Below are positions 33,560-45,300 of a stretch of 64,000 nt of DNA, piece by piece. This DNA comes from Streptomyces rubrogriseus (GTDB lineage Bacteria; Actinomycetota; Actinomycetes; Streptomycetales; Streptomycetaceae), in contig NZ_CP116256.1 in assembly GCF_027947575.1 (NCBI RefSeq), positions 5,828,001-5,892,000 on the forward strand, read 5' to 3'. The first letter of the stretch is position 1; each line of letters starts with the position of its first letter. Made by a program: the position numbers and the translations under genes. The notes below the pieces were generated by a model that ran no database searches, had not been told where the DNA came from, and saw nothing but the letters and a program-made list of their open reading frames with translations.

Positions 33560-35116
33560 TCAGCCGATCGGAGCGAGCCGGGCTCCGTCGGTGTCCCGGA
33601 TGATCGCGCACACGTCGCGCAGCGCGGCCTCCAGTCGGTCGATCTCCTCGTCCGTCACATACACCGAGGGCTCGAACCGCAGCGTGTTCACCGCGCTCGA
33701 CGTCGGGAAGACACGGACGCGGTGCTCCCGCAGGATGTGGCCCGCGACGAAGTAGCCGAAGAACCCGCTGCGGGCCACCTGCCGCAGCGGCTCGGCCGCG
33801 GCGTCCGACTGGTCCCGGAACTCCAGCCCCAGCATCAGGCCGCGCCCGCGCACGTCCCGCACCGTCTCGGGGAAGTCCGCCCGGACCGACCGGAGCATCC
33901 CCAGCAGCCGCTCACCGCGCTCCGCCGCCCGGCGGTAGACCGCACCGCCGTCGGCCTCCATGATCTCGAGCACCTTGAGCCCGATGAGACAGGAGAAGGC
34001 GTCCTTGGCGAAGGTGGAGCTGTGGGCCAGTTCGAACTGCCCGTGGTAGAGCGGCTTGCGGACGAGCAGCACCGCGGACTTGGCGATACCGCCGCCCAGG
34101 CTCTTGGCCAGCGTGTAGTAGTCGCCCTTCAGCCCCAGCCGGGTGGCCGCCAGGAAGCTGCCGGTGCGTCCCATGCCGCTCTGGATCTCGTCGACGACGA
34201 CCGGGATCCGGGCCTCGGCACAGACCTCCTGGACCTCCGCCACGAACTCGGCGGACAGCTCGTGGATGCCGCCCTCGCCCTGGACGGGTTCCAGGACGAA
34301 GGCCGTGAACAGCGGGTGGTCCCGCTCGACGACCTGTACCCGGCCGCCCTCCACGACCAGGTCGAGCAGGTGCGCCCGCTCCTCGTCGACGGTCTTGCGC
34401 AGCGCGCCCGGCTGGTCCCGGGGCACGAACCTGGCCTGCGCGGCGAGGGACTTGAACGGCAGCCGGTAGCCCGGGTTGTGGGTGAGCTGGACGCTGCCGG
34501 CGAGCTTGCCGTGGAAGGCGCCTTCCGGGGTGAGGAACAGCGGGCCGCGGGCCAGCTGTTCCTCGTTCCGGCGCCGGACGTCCGCGATCAGCTCGTCGGC
34601 GGACCCGGCGACCTCGGGCGGGACCGTGGCGGTGCCGTCGGCGACCCGCGCCCGGACCTCGTCCAGATGTGCGTCGATCTCCTCGGTGAGTGCCGACAGC
34701 CGCAGTCCGCGGTCGAGTTCGGCATGCTTCATCGCCGCCTCGACGGCCTCCGCGCCGCTGTTGGCGAAGATGGCGTAGTACGACTCGTCGTCCCCGCGTT
34801 CGCGCTGGACGATCCGGTTCAGCTCCGCCGCCAGTTCGTCGGCGTACGGGTGGCGGGAGAACTGCGCGTGGACGGGCGTCTGCAGGTCCAGCAGCTCTCT
34901 GGCCCGGGCGTTGATCTCCGGGTTGTTGTGCCCGAGCATCAGCGAGCCGTAGCCGCCGACGAAGTCGAGTACGGGAATCTCCTCCCCGTCCTCGCCGTGC
35001 CGGTACAGGGTGTTGCCCTCCGCGCGCACGTAAGCGGCGTCCAGGCCGCCGGAGGCGAGCACCTCCAGCAGGAACGGCTCGGCGAAGCCGTCCCGCGTGG
35101 TCGGCTGGTCGGTCAT
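33560..35116 (-). CDS. cpkG: Class III PLP aminotransferase CpkG
   Basis: 518 residues, ATG 35116. Class III markers: FANSGAEAVEAAMKHAE, PVVVDEIQSGMGRTGSF with the PLP-binding aspartate, and the Schiff-base lysine K338 in TLAKSLGGGIAKSAVLL. It is longer than typical 430-residue members because of an insert around 140-200 (LTEEIDAHLDEVRARVADG). In coelimycin biosynthesis CpkG transaminates the aldehyde released from the last PKS module, introducing the nitrogen that later forms the ring. It lies 10 bases after cpkF, in the cpkD-E-F-G operon. Confidence 0.94.
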   Translation of the reverse strand: MTDQPTTRDGFAEPFLLEVLASGGLDAAYVRAEGNTLYRHGEDGEEIPVLDFVGGYGSLMLGHNNPEINARARELLDLQTPVHAQFSRHPYADELAAELNRIVQRERGDDESYYAIFANSGAEAVEAAMKHAELDRGLRLSALTEEIDAHLDEVRARVADGTATVPPEVAGSADELIADVRRRNEEQLARGPLFLTPEGAFHGKLAGSVQLTHNPGYRLPFKSLAAQARFVPRDQPGALRKTVDEERAHLLDLVVEGGRVQVVERDHPLFTAFVLEPVQGEGGIHELSAEFVAEVQEVCAEARIPVVVDEIQSGMGRTGSFLAATRLGLKGDYYTLAKSLGGGIAKSAVLLVRKPLYHGQFELAHSSTFAKDAFSCLIGLKVLEIMEADGGAVYRRAAERGERLLGMLRSVRADFPETVRDVRGRGLMLGLEFRDQSDAAAEPLRQVARSGFFGYFVAGHILREHRVRVFPTSSAVNTLRFEPSVYVTDEEIDRLEAALRDVCAIIRDTDGARLAPIG

Positions 35117-35126
35117 GTCGGTCCCT

Positions 35127-36782
35127 TCAGGCGCTGGTGACGGGCTCTTCGCGGGCCTCGGCGGACGTGGCGGCCTCGGCGGACGTGGCGGGCTCCGGGC
35201 CGGCCGCGGGCTCGCCGCCCTCGGGAACGGTGTCGGGAGCGGTCGCGGCGCCGATGGCCGGGATGTGGCGGAGCAGTACCAGGGCGACGACGGCGGTCAG
35301 TACGGCCATGCCCGCGCTCATCCAGGCGGTGGCGTGGAAACCCGCCGTGAACGCCTCGCGGGCGGCGGTGAGGAGCTGCTCGCCGACGTTCTGAGGCAGC
35401 GTCTCCGCGGCCTTGGCGGCGCCGCCGACGGTGTCCCGGGCGGCCTCCTCCGCCGCGGCCGGGATACCCGCCGGAGCGGTGTCGGCGATCCCGGAGCGGT
35501 AGACGGCGACGGCGACGCTGCCGGTGACCGCGATGCCGAACGCCAGCCCCAGGTCGTAGGCGGTCTGCCCGGTCGCGGACGCGGCGCCGGCCTTCTCGGG
35601 CGGGGCCGCGCCGGAGGCGAGGGCGGTGCCGAGCACGCTGATCGGGGCCACCCCGAACATGATCACGGCGAGGCCCGCCGCGGCCGGCACGATGCCCGAG
35701 TCGTCCGGCCCGGCCGTGGCGGTGAGCCAGAAACCGACCAGGGTGACGACCAGGCCCGCGGTGATCACGTAGGCCGGGCGGAAACGCTTGGCGAGCACCG
35801 GGGTCAGCTGGGAGCCGATGATCAGCCCGGCGGCTCCGGGCAGCAGCCACAGACCCGCGGCGAGCGGGGTCAGTTCGCCCGCGACCAGCAGGTACTGCGG
35901 GACGAGGTACTCGACGCCGTTCAGGGCCATCATGCCGAACAGCAGCGTCAGCAGGGCGCCGGTGAAGGCGCGGGTCCTGAACAGCCGCATGTCCAGCAGC
36001 GGGGTCTCCAGGCCGTTCTGACGGCGTACGAAGACCACCGTGAAGGCGGCGCCGATGACGATCGCCGCCAGGTTGGCGAGGCTCCAGCCGTGCTCGGCGA
36101 ACTTCTTGATGCCGTAGACGACCGGCAGGATCGCCGCCAGGAACAGCACCACGCTGACCAGGTCGAGCCGCCCCGCGCCCGGGTCCTTGTACTCGGGCAG
36201 CAGCACCGGCGCCAGCAGCACCGGCACCAGCATGACCGGGACGCCCATCAGGAAGACGGAACCCCACCACCAGTGCTCCAGCAGCACACCGCCGATGACC
36301 GGTCCGATGGCGATGCCCACCGACAGGGCGGTGACCCAGGTCGCGATGGCGGTCGCCCGCTGCCGGTCGTCCTTGAACATGTGGATGATCAGCGACAGCG
36401 TCGAGGGCAGCACCGCGGCGCCGGCCACGCCGAGCAGGGCGCGCGCCACGATCAGCATCTCGGGGCTGGTGGAGTACGCCGCCAGCACCGAGGCCGCGAT
36501 CACGCCGAGCGAGCCGAGGATCAGCAGCCTGCGGCGGCCGATGCGGTCCCCGAGCGTGCCCATGACGACCAGGAAGCCGCAGGTCATGAAGCCGTAGAGG
36601 TCGGTGGTCCACAGCAGTTGGGAGCTCGTCGGCTGAAGGTCGGCCGTCAGGTAGGGCGTGGCCAGCCACAGCACACCGAGGTCGGCGGTCATCAGCGTCA
36701 CCGGAAGCAGCAGCGCCAGCAGTCCGAACCACTCGCGCGGCCCGGCCCGCAGCTCCACCGCGGGAGCGGTGTTCGAAGACAT
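35127..36782 (-). CDS. cpkF: MFS drug:H+ antiporter CpkF (DHA2 type)
   Basis: 551 residues with the hydrophobic periodicity of a 14-helix DHA2 transporter, from WFGLLALLLPVTLMTADLGVLWLA through to GMAVLTAVVALVLLRHIPA. Motif A-like MGTLGDRIGRRRLLILGSLG and the ARALLGVAGAAVLPSTLSLI segment are typical. The C-terminal tail is rich in Glu, Ala and Pro. It presumably exports the reactive polyketide alkaloid and gives self-protection. Start ATG 36782 follows AGAGGGA; 42 bases separate it from cpkE. Confidence 0.93.
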   Translation of the reverse strand: MSSNTAPAVELRAGPREWFGLLALLLPVTLMTADLGVLWLATPYLTADLQPTSSQLLWTTDLYGFMTCGFLVVMGTLGDRIGRRRLLILGSLGVIAASVLAAYSTSPEMLIVARALLGVAGAAVLPSTLSLIIHMFKDDRQRATAIATWVTALSVGIAIGPVIGGVLLEHWWWGSVFLMGVPVMLVPVLLAPVLLPEYKDPGAGRLDLVSVVLFLAAILPVVYGIKKFAEHGWSLANLAAIVIGAAFTVVFVRRQNGLETPLLDMRLFRTRAFTGALLTLLFGMMALNGVEYLVPQYLLVAGELTPLAAGLWLLPGAAGLIIGSQLTPVLAKRFRPAYVITAGLVVTLVGFWLTATAGPDDSGIVPAAAGLAVIMFGVAPISVLGTALASGAAPPEKAGAASATGQTAYDLGLAFGIAVTGSVAVAVYRSGIADTAPAGIPAAAEEAARDTVGGAAKAAETLPQNVGEQLLTAAREAFTAGFHATAWMSAGMAVLTAVVALVLLRHIPAIGAATAPDTVPEGGEPAAGPEPATSAEAATSAEAREEPVTSA

Positions 36783-36824
36783 GGGTTCCCTCTTTCGTTC
36801 TCTGTGCCTGTGGGTGTCGGTCGG

Positions 36825-37685
36825 TCAGTGGGTCTGCCGGTACGCGCCGACGCGGGCGAGGATCTCGGCGGCGACGGTGTCCGGATCCTGCTGCGGCTGC
36901 CAGTGCGAGGTCTTCTCGAGCGTCAGGAGCCGGTACGGCCCGGTGACGTACTCCTCGGTCTTCGCCACCGCCAGTTCGCTGACCGCCGTGTCGGTGCGGC
37001 TGTAGACGAAGGTGGTGGGGACGGTGACCGGTCCGAAGTCCAGCGGGTCACCGAGGAGGTTGTTGGCGCGGTACCAGTTCAGGGCGGCGTCGAGCGTGCC
37101 GTCGGCGGTGTGCGTGGCGACGTACCGGGCGATCTGGGCGTCGGTGAGGACGCCCTCGCCGGCCTGGGTGAACCAGGCGTGCAGCTGGGCGGCGCCGTCG
37201 GCCAGGAAGTGGTCGGCGGCGCCGTCCGAGACGAGGAACTCGACGTACTGGGAGCTGTGCTGCTGCTCCTCGTCGACACGGTAGGCGTGCTGGTAGGCGT
37301 CGAGGTGCGGGATGGCCAGCGCGGTCAGGGAGCGCACCCGGCCGGGGTGCCGGGCCGCCAGGTACCAGGCCACCGCGGCGCCCCAGTCGTGGCCGACCAC
37401 GTGGGCCGAGGACGCGCCCAGGGCGTCGAGGACGCCGAGCGCGTCGGCGGCGAGGTGCGGCAGCCGGTAGTCGGCCACGGCGGTGGGGCGGGCGTCCGGC
37501 GAGTAGCCCCGCTGGTCGGGGGCGACGGTGCGCAGGCCCGCGGCGTGCAGCAGCGGCGCCGTCTCGGTCCACGACTCCTTGTTGTGCGGGAACCCGTGCA
37601 GCAGCAGTACGGGTTCGCCGTCCTCGGGACCGGCGACGTCGACGTCGAAGACCAGGTCGTCGAGGGCGATCCGCGTCGCCGTCAC
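36825..37685 (-). CDS. cpkE: Epoxide hydrolase-like alpha/beta-hydrolase CpkE
   Basis: GTG 37685 overlaps the cpkD stop by 4 bases; 286 residues. The oxyanion motif HGFPHNKESW starts at residue 30, the nucleophile is D100 in VVGHDWGAAVAW (Asp rather than Ser, as in epoxide hydrolases and dehalogenases), and the histidine is in LEKTSHWQPQQDP. It resembles soluble epoxide hydrolases. Coelimycin A carries epoxides, and CpkE may open or tailor them or provide detoxification; the precise step is not known to me. Co-transcribed with cpkD. Confidence 0.92.
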   Translation of the reverse strand: MTATRIALDDLVFDVDVAGPEDGEPVLLLHGFPHNKESWTETAPLLHAAGLRTVAPDQRGYSPDARPTAVADYRLPHLAADALGVLDALGASSAHVVGHDWGAAVAWYLAARHPGRVRSLTALAIPHLDAYQHAYRVDEEQQHSSQYVEFLVSDGAADHFLADGAAQLHAWFTQAGEGVLTDAQIARYVATHTADGTLDAALNWYRANNLLGDPLDFGPVTVPTTFVYSRTDTAVSELAVAKTEEYVTGPYRLLTLEKTSHWQPQQDPDTVAAEILARVGAYRQTH

Positions 37686-39004
37686 CGCTGTGCTCCGGCG
37701 ATCGCGGCCTCGATCGGCGCGTCGTGGAGGACCGCCGGGGAGTCCACGAGGCCGATGACCCGGGAGTAGGCGCGGGCCACCGCGGCGTCGCGGGTGGCGG
37801 CCTCCTGGACCTGGGCGATGAAGGCGTGCGCCTGCTGCACCTCGGGGGTGCGCTCGCCCTCGACCTCGGGGAAGCTGAGGTCGGCGCCCACGGCCATCTC
37901 CCAGCAGCCGTCGACGGCGTCCCGGGCGAGGTCCTCGAAGTACCGGAGCGGGTCCGGGCGGTGGGTGTCGGCGAGGTGTCGGCGCAGCACCAGGGAGCCG
38001 AGCGCGGAGACCGTCATGCCCTGCGCGTAGCTGGGGTTGAAGCTGCACACGGCGTCGCCGATGACCAGCAGACCGGCCGGGAAGTCGGTCATCCGCTGGT
38101 AGTGGCGGCGCAGGTTGGTCGGGAACTTGTAGGCGATCGGGTCGTCGATGGGTTCCGAGACCGTGAGCACCTCGTGGATGTCGGGTGCGGCGAGGGACTT
38201 GATGAAGCCGATGAAGCCCTCGGGGTCGGTGGGCGGGTGGTCGCCGAGGATGCCGTAGGCGGTGACGATGGCGCGGTCGCCGTCGATCTTCTGGCAGATC
38301 GCGCCGCGCGGCACGCCGGCCGAGGCGACCGTGTTGATGGAGATGTTGCCTTCGAACGCCTCGTCCGGGACGCGGTAGTAGCGGGTGGTGTAGCCGAGGC
38401 CGATCTTGTGCTTCTCCTCCTGGACGGCCTCGTAGCCGAACTCCTCCAGCCAGACCGAGGTGCGCGAACCGCGTCCGGTGGCGTCCACGACGAGGTCGGC
38501 GTGCAGGGTCTCCTCGGTGCCGTCCGCGCGGCGCACGACGACGCCGTTGACCTCGCGCCGGTCCGGTGTGGTCGTCAGGCTCTGGACGGTGGCCCGCTCC
38601 AGGAACGAGACCTCGGGCAGCGCGAGCACCCGGTCGCGCACGTGGCGCTCGAGGAACGGGCGGCTGGAGGTGAGGGCGATCAGCCCGGAGTCGACCTTGG
38701 CGAGCCGCTTGCCGTTGATGATCCAGCGAACGTCGTCGGCGACGTCACCGGTCTGGGCGCCGGCCGCCCTCATCTGCTCGGTGATGCCCGGGAAGTACTC
38801 CTCGGTGATCTGCTGGCCGCGGGCGAGCAGGCCGTGCAGGTGGTGCCCCTGCGGCAGCCCGCGGCGCAGTTCGTGCGGACCGGTCAGCTCGTCGCGGTCC
38901 ACGACCGTGACGTTCGCGAAGGTCTCGGAGAGAGCACGGGCGGAGAAAAGGCCCGCCATGCTCCCGCCGAGCACTATCGCGCGGCCTTCGCGCTTTTTGC
39001 TCAT
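37682..39004 (-). CDS. cpkD: FAD-dependent monooxygenase/epoxidase CpkD
   Basis: 440 residues, ATG 39004. FAD motif AIVLGGSMAGLFSARAL (about 9-25), then GLPQGHHLHGLLARGQQI, typical of the epoxidase-like flavoproteins seen in polyether and polyene clusters. DLVVDATGRGSRTSVWL and VIGDAVCSFNPSYAQGMTVSALG complete the FAD site. It probably epoxidises the polyene chain. First gene of the cpkD-E-F-G operon, divergent from cpkA across a 325-base promoter region. Confidence 0.92.
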   Translation of the reverse strand: MSKKREGRAIVLGGSMAGLFSARALSETFANVTVVDRDELTGPHELRRGLPQGHHLHGLLARGQQITEEYFPGITEQMRAAGAQTGDVADDVRWIINGKRLAKVDSGLIALTSSRPFLERHVRDRVLALPEVSFLERATVQSLTTTPDRREVNGVVVRRADGTEETLHADLVVDATGRGSRTSVWLEEFGYEAVQEEKHKIGLGYTTRYYRVPDEAFEGNISINTVASAGVPRGAICQKIDGDRAIVTAYGILGDHPPTDPEGFIGFIKSLAAPDIHEVLTVSEPIDDPIAYKFPTNLRRHYQRMTDFPAGLLVIGDAVCSFNPSYAQGMTVSALGSLVLRRHLADTHRPDPLRYFEDLARDAVDGCWEMAVGADLSFPEVEGERTPEVQQAHAFIAQVQEAATRDAAVARAYSRVIGLVDSPAVLHDAPIEAAIAGAQR

Positions 39005-39329
39005 AGCGATTTACTCTCCTTCGGCAAGCGGAGTGGAATCAAAAGCCGCGGCAATCAGAGATCAGTGGGACGACCTGGCCGCGCGGAATCGCGTGAGTCC
39101 GCCCAGACGGTATCCGCAGGCGTTCCACCGCCCGCTCACTGCTCGGCAATGGGCCGGTCATCAGGCATTCCAGCGGCGGCAGTTACCACACCGTGACTGA
39201 TCACCTACCCGGTGTTTCTAGTCTTTCGTCACATTGCTTGCAAGGTCTGGAAGAGGTTTCGGGTCGCGGCCGCGTGGATTTTCCGCGGGCAGATGTCCGA
39301 ACGACACAGCCAGGAAAGGGCAGCCGAGC
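39005..39329. promoter_or_regulatory. Divergent cpkD / cpkA promoter region
   Basis: 325 bases without a convincing gene, relatively AT-rich toward cpkA. It contains two direct copies of AGGC(G/A)TTCCA(C/G)CG at 39118-39130 and 39163-39175, 45 bases apart, and two further GGAATC words at 39035 and 39085. These could be SARP (CpkO) contacts, but the 11-base spacing typical of SARP repeats is not evident. No clear ARE was seen. A GGAAAGG ribosome site at 39313 precedes the cpkA GTG. Confidence 0.45.
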
Positions 39330-42300
39330 GTGGTCACCAGTGAGAACAATTCCGTAGCAGCCGGGGCGCACACCGGGCAGGTGGAGCGGATCGCTGTCGT
39401 GGGACTGTCCTGCCGGCTCCCCGGGGCCGCGGATCCCGCGGCGTTCTGGGAGCTGCTGCACAGCGGTTCCGACGCCGTGACCGAGGTGCCGCCGGGCCGC
39501 TGGGACGTGCCCGCGGACGCGGTGCCCGGCTCGTCCGGGGCCCGGCGCGGGGCGTTCCTGGACGGTGTCGACCGGTTCGACGCCGGGTTCTTCGGCATCT
39601 CGCCGCGCGAGGCCGCCGCGATGGACCCGCAGCAGCGGCTCGTGCTCGAACTGACGTGGGAGGCCCTGGAGGACGCCGCGATCGTCCCGGCGTCGCTGCG
39701 CGGCAGCAGGACCGCCGTGTTCGTGGGCACCCTGCGCGACGACTACACCAACCTGCTCTACCAGTACGGGGACGAGGCGGTCACCCAGCACACGATGGCC
39801 GGGGTGAACCGGGGCGTCATCGCGGGCCGGGTCTCGTACCACCTGGGGCTGCGCGGTCCGAGTCTCACGGTGGACTCGGCGCAGTCGTCGTCGCTGGTCG
39901 CCGTGCACCTGGCGTGCGAGAGCCTGCGCAGCGGCGAGTCGACGACGGCCGTGGTGGCCGGCGTCAACCTCAATCTGCTGGCCGAGAACGCCACGACGGA
40001 GGAACGATTCGGCGCACTGTCCCCGGACGGTGTCTCGTACACCTTCGACGCGCGTGCCAACGGCTTCGTACCCGGCGAGGGCGGCGGCGTGGTGGTGCTC
40101 AAGCCGCTGTCGGCCGCCCTGGCGGACGGCAACCGGATCCATGGCGTGATCCGCGGCACGGCGGTCAACAACGACGGCGCCGCCGACGGACTCACCGTCC
40201 CCAGCGGCACCGCGCAGGAGCAGCTGATCCGCGAGGCGCACCGGCGCTCCGGGCTCGGCCCGAACGAGCGGGTCCAGTACGTCGAACTGCACGGCACCGG
40301 CACCCCGGTCGGCGACCCCGTCGAGGCCGCCGCGCTCGGCGCCGCCCTCGGCGCGGACCGCACCGACGCGGACGGCGCGCTGCGGGTCGGCTCGGTCAAG
40401 ACCAACATCGGGCACCTGGAGGGCGCCGCCGGCATGGCGGGCCTGATCAAGACGCTGCTCGCCATCACCCACCGGGAACTTCCCGCCAGCCTGAACTTCC
40501 GGACCGCCAACCCGGCGATCCCGCTGGCCGAACTGGGTCTGGAGGTCCAGCGCGAGCTGTCCGCCTGGCCGCGTCCGGACCGTCCGCTGGTGGCCGGCGT
40601 CAGTTCGTTCGGCATGGGCGGCACCAACGCGCACGTCGTCGTCTGCGAGCCTCCCCTCCCGGCCGCGGAGCCGGACACCCTCACCGGCTCCGCGGCCCCC
40701 TCCTCGCTCTCCTGGGTGGTCACCGGGCACTCCGAGGAGGCGCTGCGCGGACAGGCCGCGCGGCTCGCCGAGTTCGCCGGCGCCGAGAACGCGCCCGACC
40801 CGCTCGACACCGGGTACTCGCTGGCGGCGGACCGTACGGTCTTCGAGCACCGCGCCGTAGTGGTCGGCGCCGACGGCGCGGCCCTGCTGGACGGTGTGCG
40901 GGCGCTGGCCGAGGGACGGCCGGGCGCCGGGGTGGTCCGGGGCCGCGGCGAGGCCGGTGCCACCGCTCTGCTGTTCACCGGGCAGGGGGCGCAGCGACCG
41001 GGCATGGGCCAGGAACTCTACGCCGAGCACCCCGTGTTCGCGGACGCCTTCGACGCCGTGGCCGAGCGGCTCGACCCGCTGCTGGGGCAGCCCCTGTGGG
41101 AGGTCATCGCCTCCGGAGCGGGCTTGGACGAGACCGGTCGCACCCAGCCGGCGCTGTTCGCGGTCGAAGTGGCGCTCTTCAGGCTGCTGGAGTCCTGGGG
41201 CGTGCGGCCCGGCTTCCTCGCCGGACACTCGATCGGCGAGCTGGCCGCCGCCCACGTCGCCGGCGTGCTGTCCCTCGACGACGCGGCGCGGCTGGTCGCG
41301 GCGCGGGCCCGGCTGATGCAGGCGCTGCCCGCCGGCGGTGCCATGATCGCCGTCGAGGCCACCGAGGAGGAGGTCCTCCCCCACCTGGAGGGACTGGAGG
41401 CGCGCCTGTCCCTCGCGGCGGTCAACGGGCCCGCCTCGGTGGTGATCTCGGGCGAGGCGGACGCGGCCGCGGACGTGGCGGCACGGCTCGCCGAGGCCGG
41501 GCGCCGGACGAAGCGCCTCACCGTCTCGCACGCCTTCCACTCGCCCCTCATGGACGGCATGCTCAAGGAGTTCCACAAGGTCGCCAAGGAACTCACTTAC
41601 CACGCCCCGCGGATACCCGTCGTCTCCACCCTCACCGGCGCTCTCGCCTCCGGCGACGACCTGCGCACCCCCTGCTACTGGACGGAACAGGTCCGGCGCG
41701 CCGTCCGCTTCGCCGACGCCGTACGGACCCTGGACGGGCTCGGCGCGACGGTCCTCCTGGAGGTCGGCCCGGACGCGGTCCTCAGCTCCCTCGCCGACGC
41801 CACCCCCACGCTGCGCGCCGGGCGCCCCGAAACCCGGACGCTGCTCGCCGCGGTCGCCACCGCGTTCGTCCGTGGCGCCGACGTCGACTGGCGCGCGGTC
41901 CACGCGGACGCCGGCGGCCGCTCCGTGCCGCTGCCCACGTACGCGTTCCAGCGCCGCAGCCACTGGTTCGACGCCACGGCCCGCAAGGAGGTGCGGGCGC
42001 TCGCCCCGGTGGCCGACGAGGAGCGGTCACCGGCCGCGGCGTCTGGCGCTGCGCCGGCCGGCCGGGCCGAGCGTCTGCGGTTCGCCGAGCAGCTGGTGAC
42101 GAGTCATGTCACCGCCGTCCTCGAGTACGGGGACGGCGAACGGCTCGATCCGCGCGTCCCGTTCCAGAAGCTCGGGTTCACCTCGTTGATGACGACGGAA
42201 CTGCGTGCCGCCCTCGCCGAGGCCACCGGGCTGGCCCTGCCCGGCAGCCTGCTCTTCGACCACCCCACCCCGCGGGAACTGACCGCGTTCCTCGCCACGC

Positions 42301-45300
42301 GGCTGGCGGACGCGACCGACGAGCCGGACGCCGGGGAGGAGTTCGCCCGGCCCGCCGACGCCGACGAACCGATCGCGATCGTGGGTATGGCCTGCCGCTT
42401 CCCCGGCGGGGTCACGTCCCCGGAGCAGTTGTGGAAGCTCGTGTCGGAGGGCGGCGACGCGATCACCGAGTTCCCCGTGAACCGAGGCTGGCCCGACGAC
42501 CTCTACGACGCCGACCCCGACCGCCCCGGCCGCAGCGCGGTCCGGCACGGCGGATTCCTGCACGACGCGGGCGAGTTCGACGCCGCCTTCTTCGGCATCT
42601 CGCCGCGCGAGGCGCTGGCCATGGACCCGCAGCAGCGGCTGCTCCTGGAGTCGGCGTGGGAGGCCGTGGAGCGGGCCGGGATCGACCCGGAGACGCTGCG
42701 CGGTTCCCGTACGGGCGTCTTCGTCGGCGCCACCGCGCTGGAGTACGGCCCGCGGATGCACGAGGCGCCCGAGTCCGTCCAGGGCAGTGTCCTGACCGGC
42801 AGCACGGCGAGCGTCATGTCCGGCCGGATCGCCTACCAGCTCGGGCTGCTCGGACCCGCGGTCACCACCGACACCGCCTGCTCGTCCTCGCTGGTCGCGC
42901 TGCACCTGGCGATCCGCTCCCTGCGCTCGGGCGAGACCAGCATGGCGCTGGCCGGCGGTGCGACCGTGATGTCGTCGCCCGGCATGTTCGTGGAGTTCTC
43001 GCGGCAGCGGGGTCTGGCGCCGGACGGGCGCTGCAAGTCCTTCGCCGCGGACGCGGACGGCACCGGCTGGAGCGAGGGCGTCGGCCTGCTGCTCGTCGAG
43101 CGCCTCTCCGACGCCCGCCGCAACGGCCACCGGGTACTGGCCGTGCTGCGCGGTTCCGCCGTCAACCAGGACGGCGCCTCCAACGGCCTCACCGCGCCCA
43201 ACGGCCTGTCGCAGCAGCGCGTCGTCCGCCAGGCCCTGGCCGACTCCGGTCTGGCGGCCACCGAGGTCGACGCGGTCGAGGCGCACGGCACCGGCACCCG
43301 GCTCGGCGACCCCATCGAGGCCGAGGCCCTCATGGCCACCTACGGAAGCGGCCGGGACGGGCTCGCGCCGGTGTACCTGGGCTCCTTGAAGTCCAACATC
43401 GGCCACGCCCAGGCGGCCGCCGGTGTCGGCGGTGTCATCAAGATGGTCGAGGCCATCCGGCACGGGGTACTGCCCCGGACGCTGCACGTCGACGAGCCGT
43501 CACCGCGCGTGGACTGGAACGCGGGCGCGCTGGAGCTGCTCACCGAGGAGCGGGCCTGGCCCGACACCGGCCGGCCCCGGCGGGCCGCCGTGTCCTCCTT
43601 CGGCATCAGCGGCACCAACGCGCACGTCGTGCTCGAACAGGCCCCGGACGCGCCGCCGCCGTCCGCCGCGCCGCCCGCCGTCCGGGCTCCCGCCGTGCCC
43701 GCACCCTGGCTGCTGTCGGCCCGGGACCCCGACACGCTCCGGGCCCAGGCCGAGCGCCTGCGGGCGTACGCGGACGGTGACCGGGCGCCGGAACCGGCGG
43801 CGATCGGCCGGGCGCTCGCCACCACCCGTACCGCCTTCGAGCAGCGCGCCGTCGTCCTCGCCGCGGACCGGGACGGCTACCTGGCCGGTCTGGACGCGCT
43901 GGTCCGGGGCGCGGACGCGCCCGGCGTCGTCACCGGCAGCGCCCGGGGCGCGGGCCGCACCGCGTTCCTCTTCACCGGTCAGGGCGCCCAGCGGGCCGGC
44001 ATGGGCCGGGAGCTGTACGCGCGCCATCCGGTGTTCGCCGAGGCCCTGGACGCCGCGCTCGACGCGCTCGACGCCCATCTGGACCTGCCGCTGCGCGAGG
44101 TGCTCTTCGCCGCGGAGGGCAGCCGCGAGGCCGCCCTGCTCGACGAGACGACGTACACGCAGCCCGCGCTGTTCGCCCTCGAAGTGGCACTGTTCCGGCT
44201 CCTGGAACACCACGGTGTCACCCCCGGTCTGCTGGCCGGGCACTCGGTCGGTGAGCTGTCCGCCGCGCACGCGGCCGGGGTGCTGAGCCTGGACGACGCC
44301 GCGAAACTGGTCGCCGCGCGCGGCCGGCTGATGCAGGCCGCCCGCTCGGGCGGTGCCATGATCGCCGTCGAGGCCGCCGAGGAGGAGGTCCTTCCGTACC
44401 TGGAGGGACTGGAGACACGGCTGTCCCTCGCGGCCGTCAACGGACCCGCGTCCGTGGTGATCTCCGGCGACGAGGAGCCGGCCCTCGAGGTCGCGGAACT
44501 GCTGCGGGCGTCGGGCCGCAGGACCAAGCGGCTCACGGTCTCGCACGCCTTCCACTCCCCGCACATGGACGGCATCCTCGACGCGTTCCGCGAGGTCGCG
44601 TCCACGATCGCCTTCTCGGCGCCCACCGTGCCGATCGTCTCCACGGTGACGGGCCGGCTCGCCACCGAGGCCGAACTCACCTCGCCCCACTACTGGGCGA
44701 ACCAGATCCGCGCGGCCGTCCGCTTCCTCGACGCGGCCCGCGAACTCGCCGCCCAGGGCGCCACCGTGTTCGTCGAGGCCGGACCGGACGCCGTGCTGAC
44801 CGCGCTCACCCGGGGCGCGCTGGAGGACACCGGGGCCACGGCCGTGGCGTTGATGCGGGCGGGCCGTCCGGAGGCCGAGACGCTGGCCCAGGGCCTGGCG
44901 GGCGCCCACGCCGCGGGGGCCGCCCTGGACGCGGCGACGTTCTTCCCCGGCGCCGGCACCGCCGACGGCCTGCCGACGTACGCCTTCCGGCGCACCCACT
45001 ACTGGCTGGCGCCCGCGTCGCCCACCGATGCCCGCAGCCTCGGCCTGGACGCCCCGGAGCACCCGCTGCTGTCCACCTCCGTGGAACTGGCCGACCGGGA
45101 GGACACGCTGTTCACGGGGCGGCTGTCGCTGAGCGGCCACCCCTGGCTCGCGGACCACACCATCGGCTCGACCGTGCTGGTACCCGCCACCGCCTTCGTC
45201 GAGCTCGTCATGGCGGCCGGCGACCACCTCGGCGCCGGCCGGGTCGAGGACCTCACGCTGGAGGCACCGCTGCCGCTGACCGGCCGGGACGCCGTGCGGG

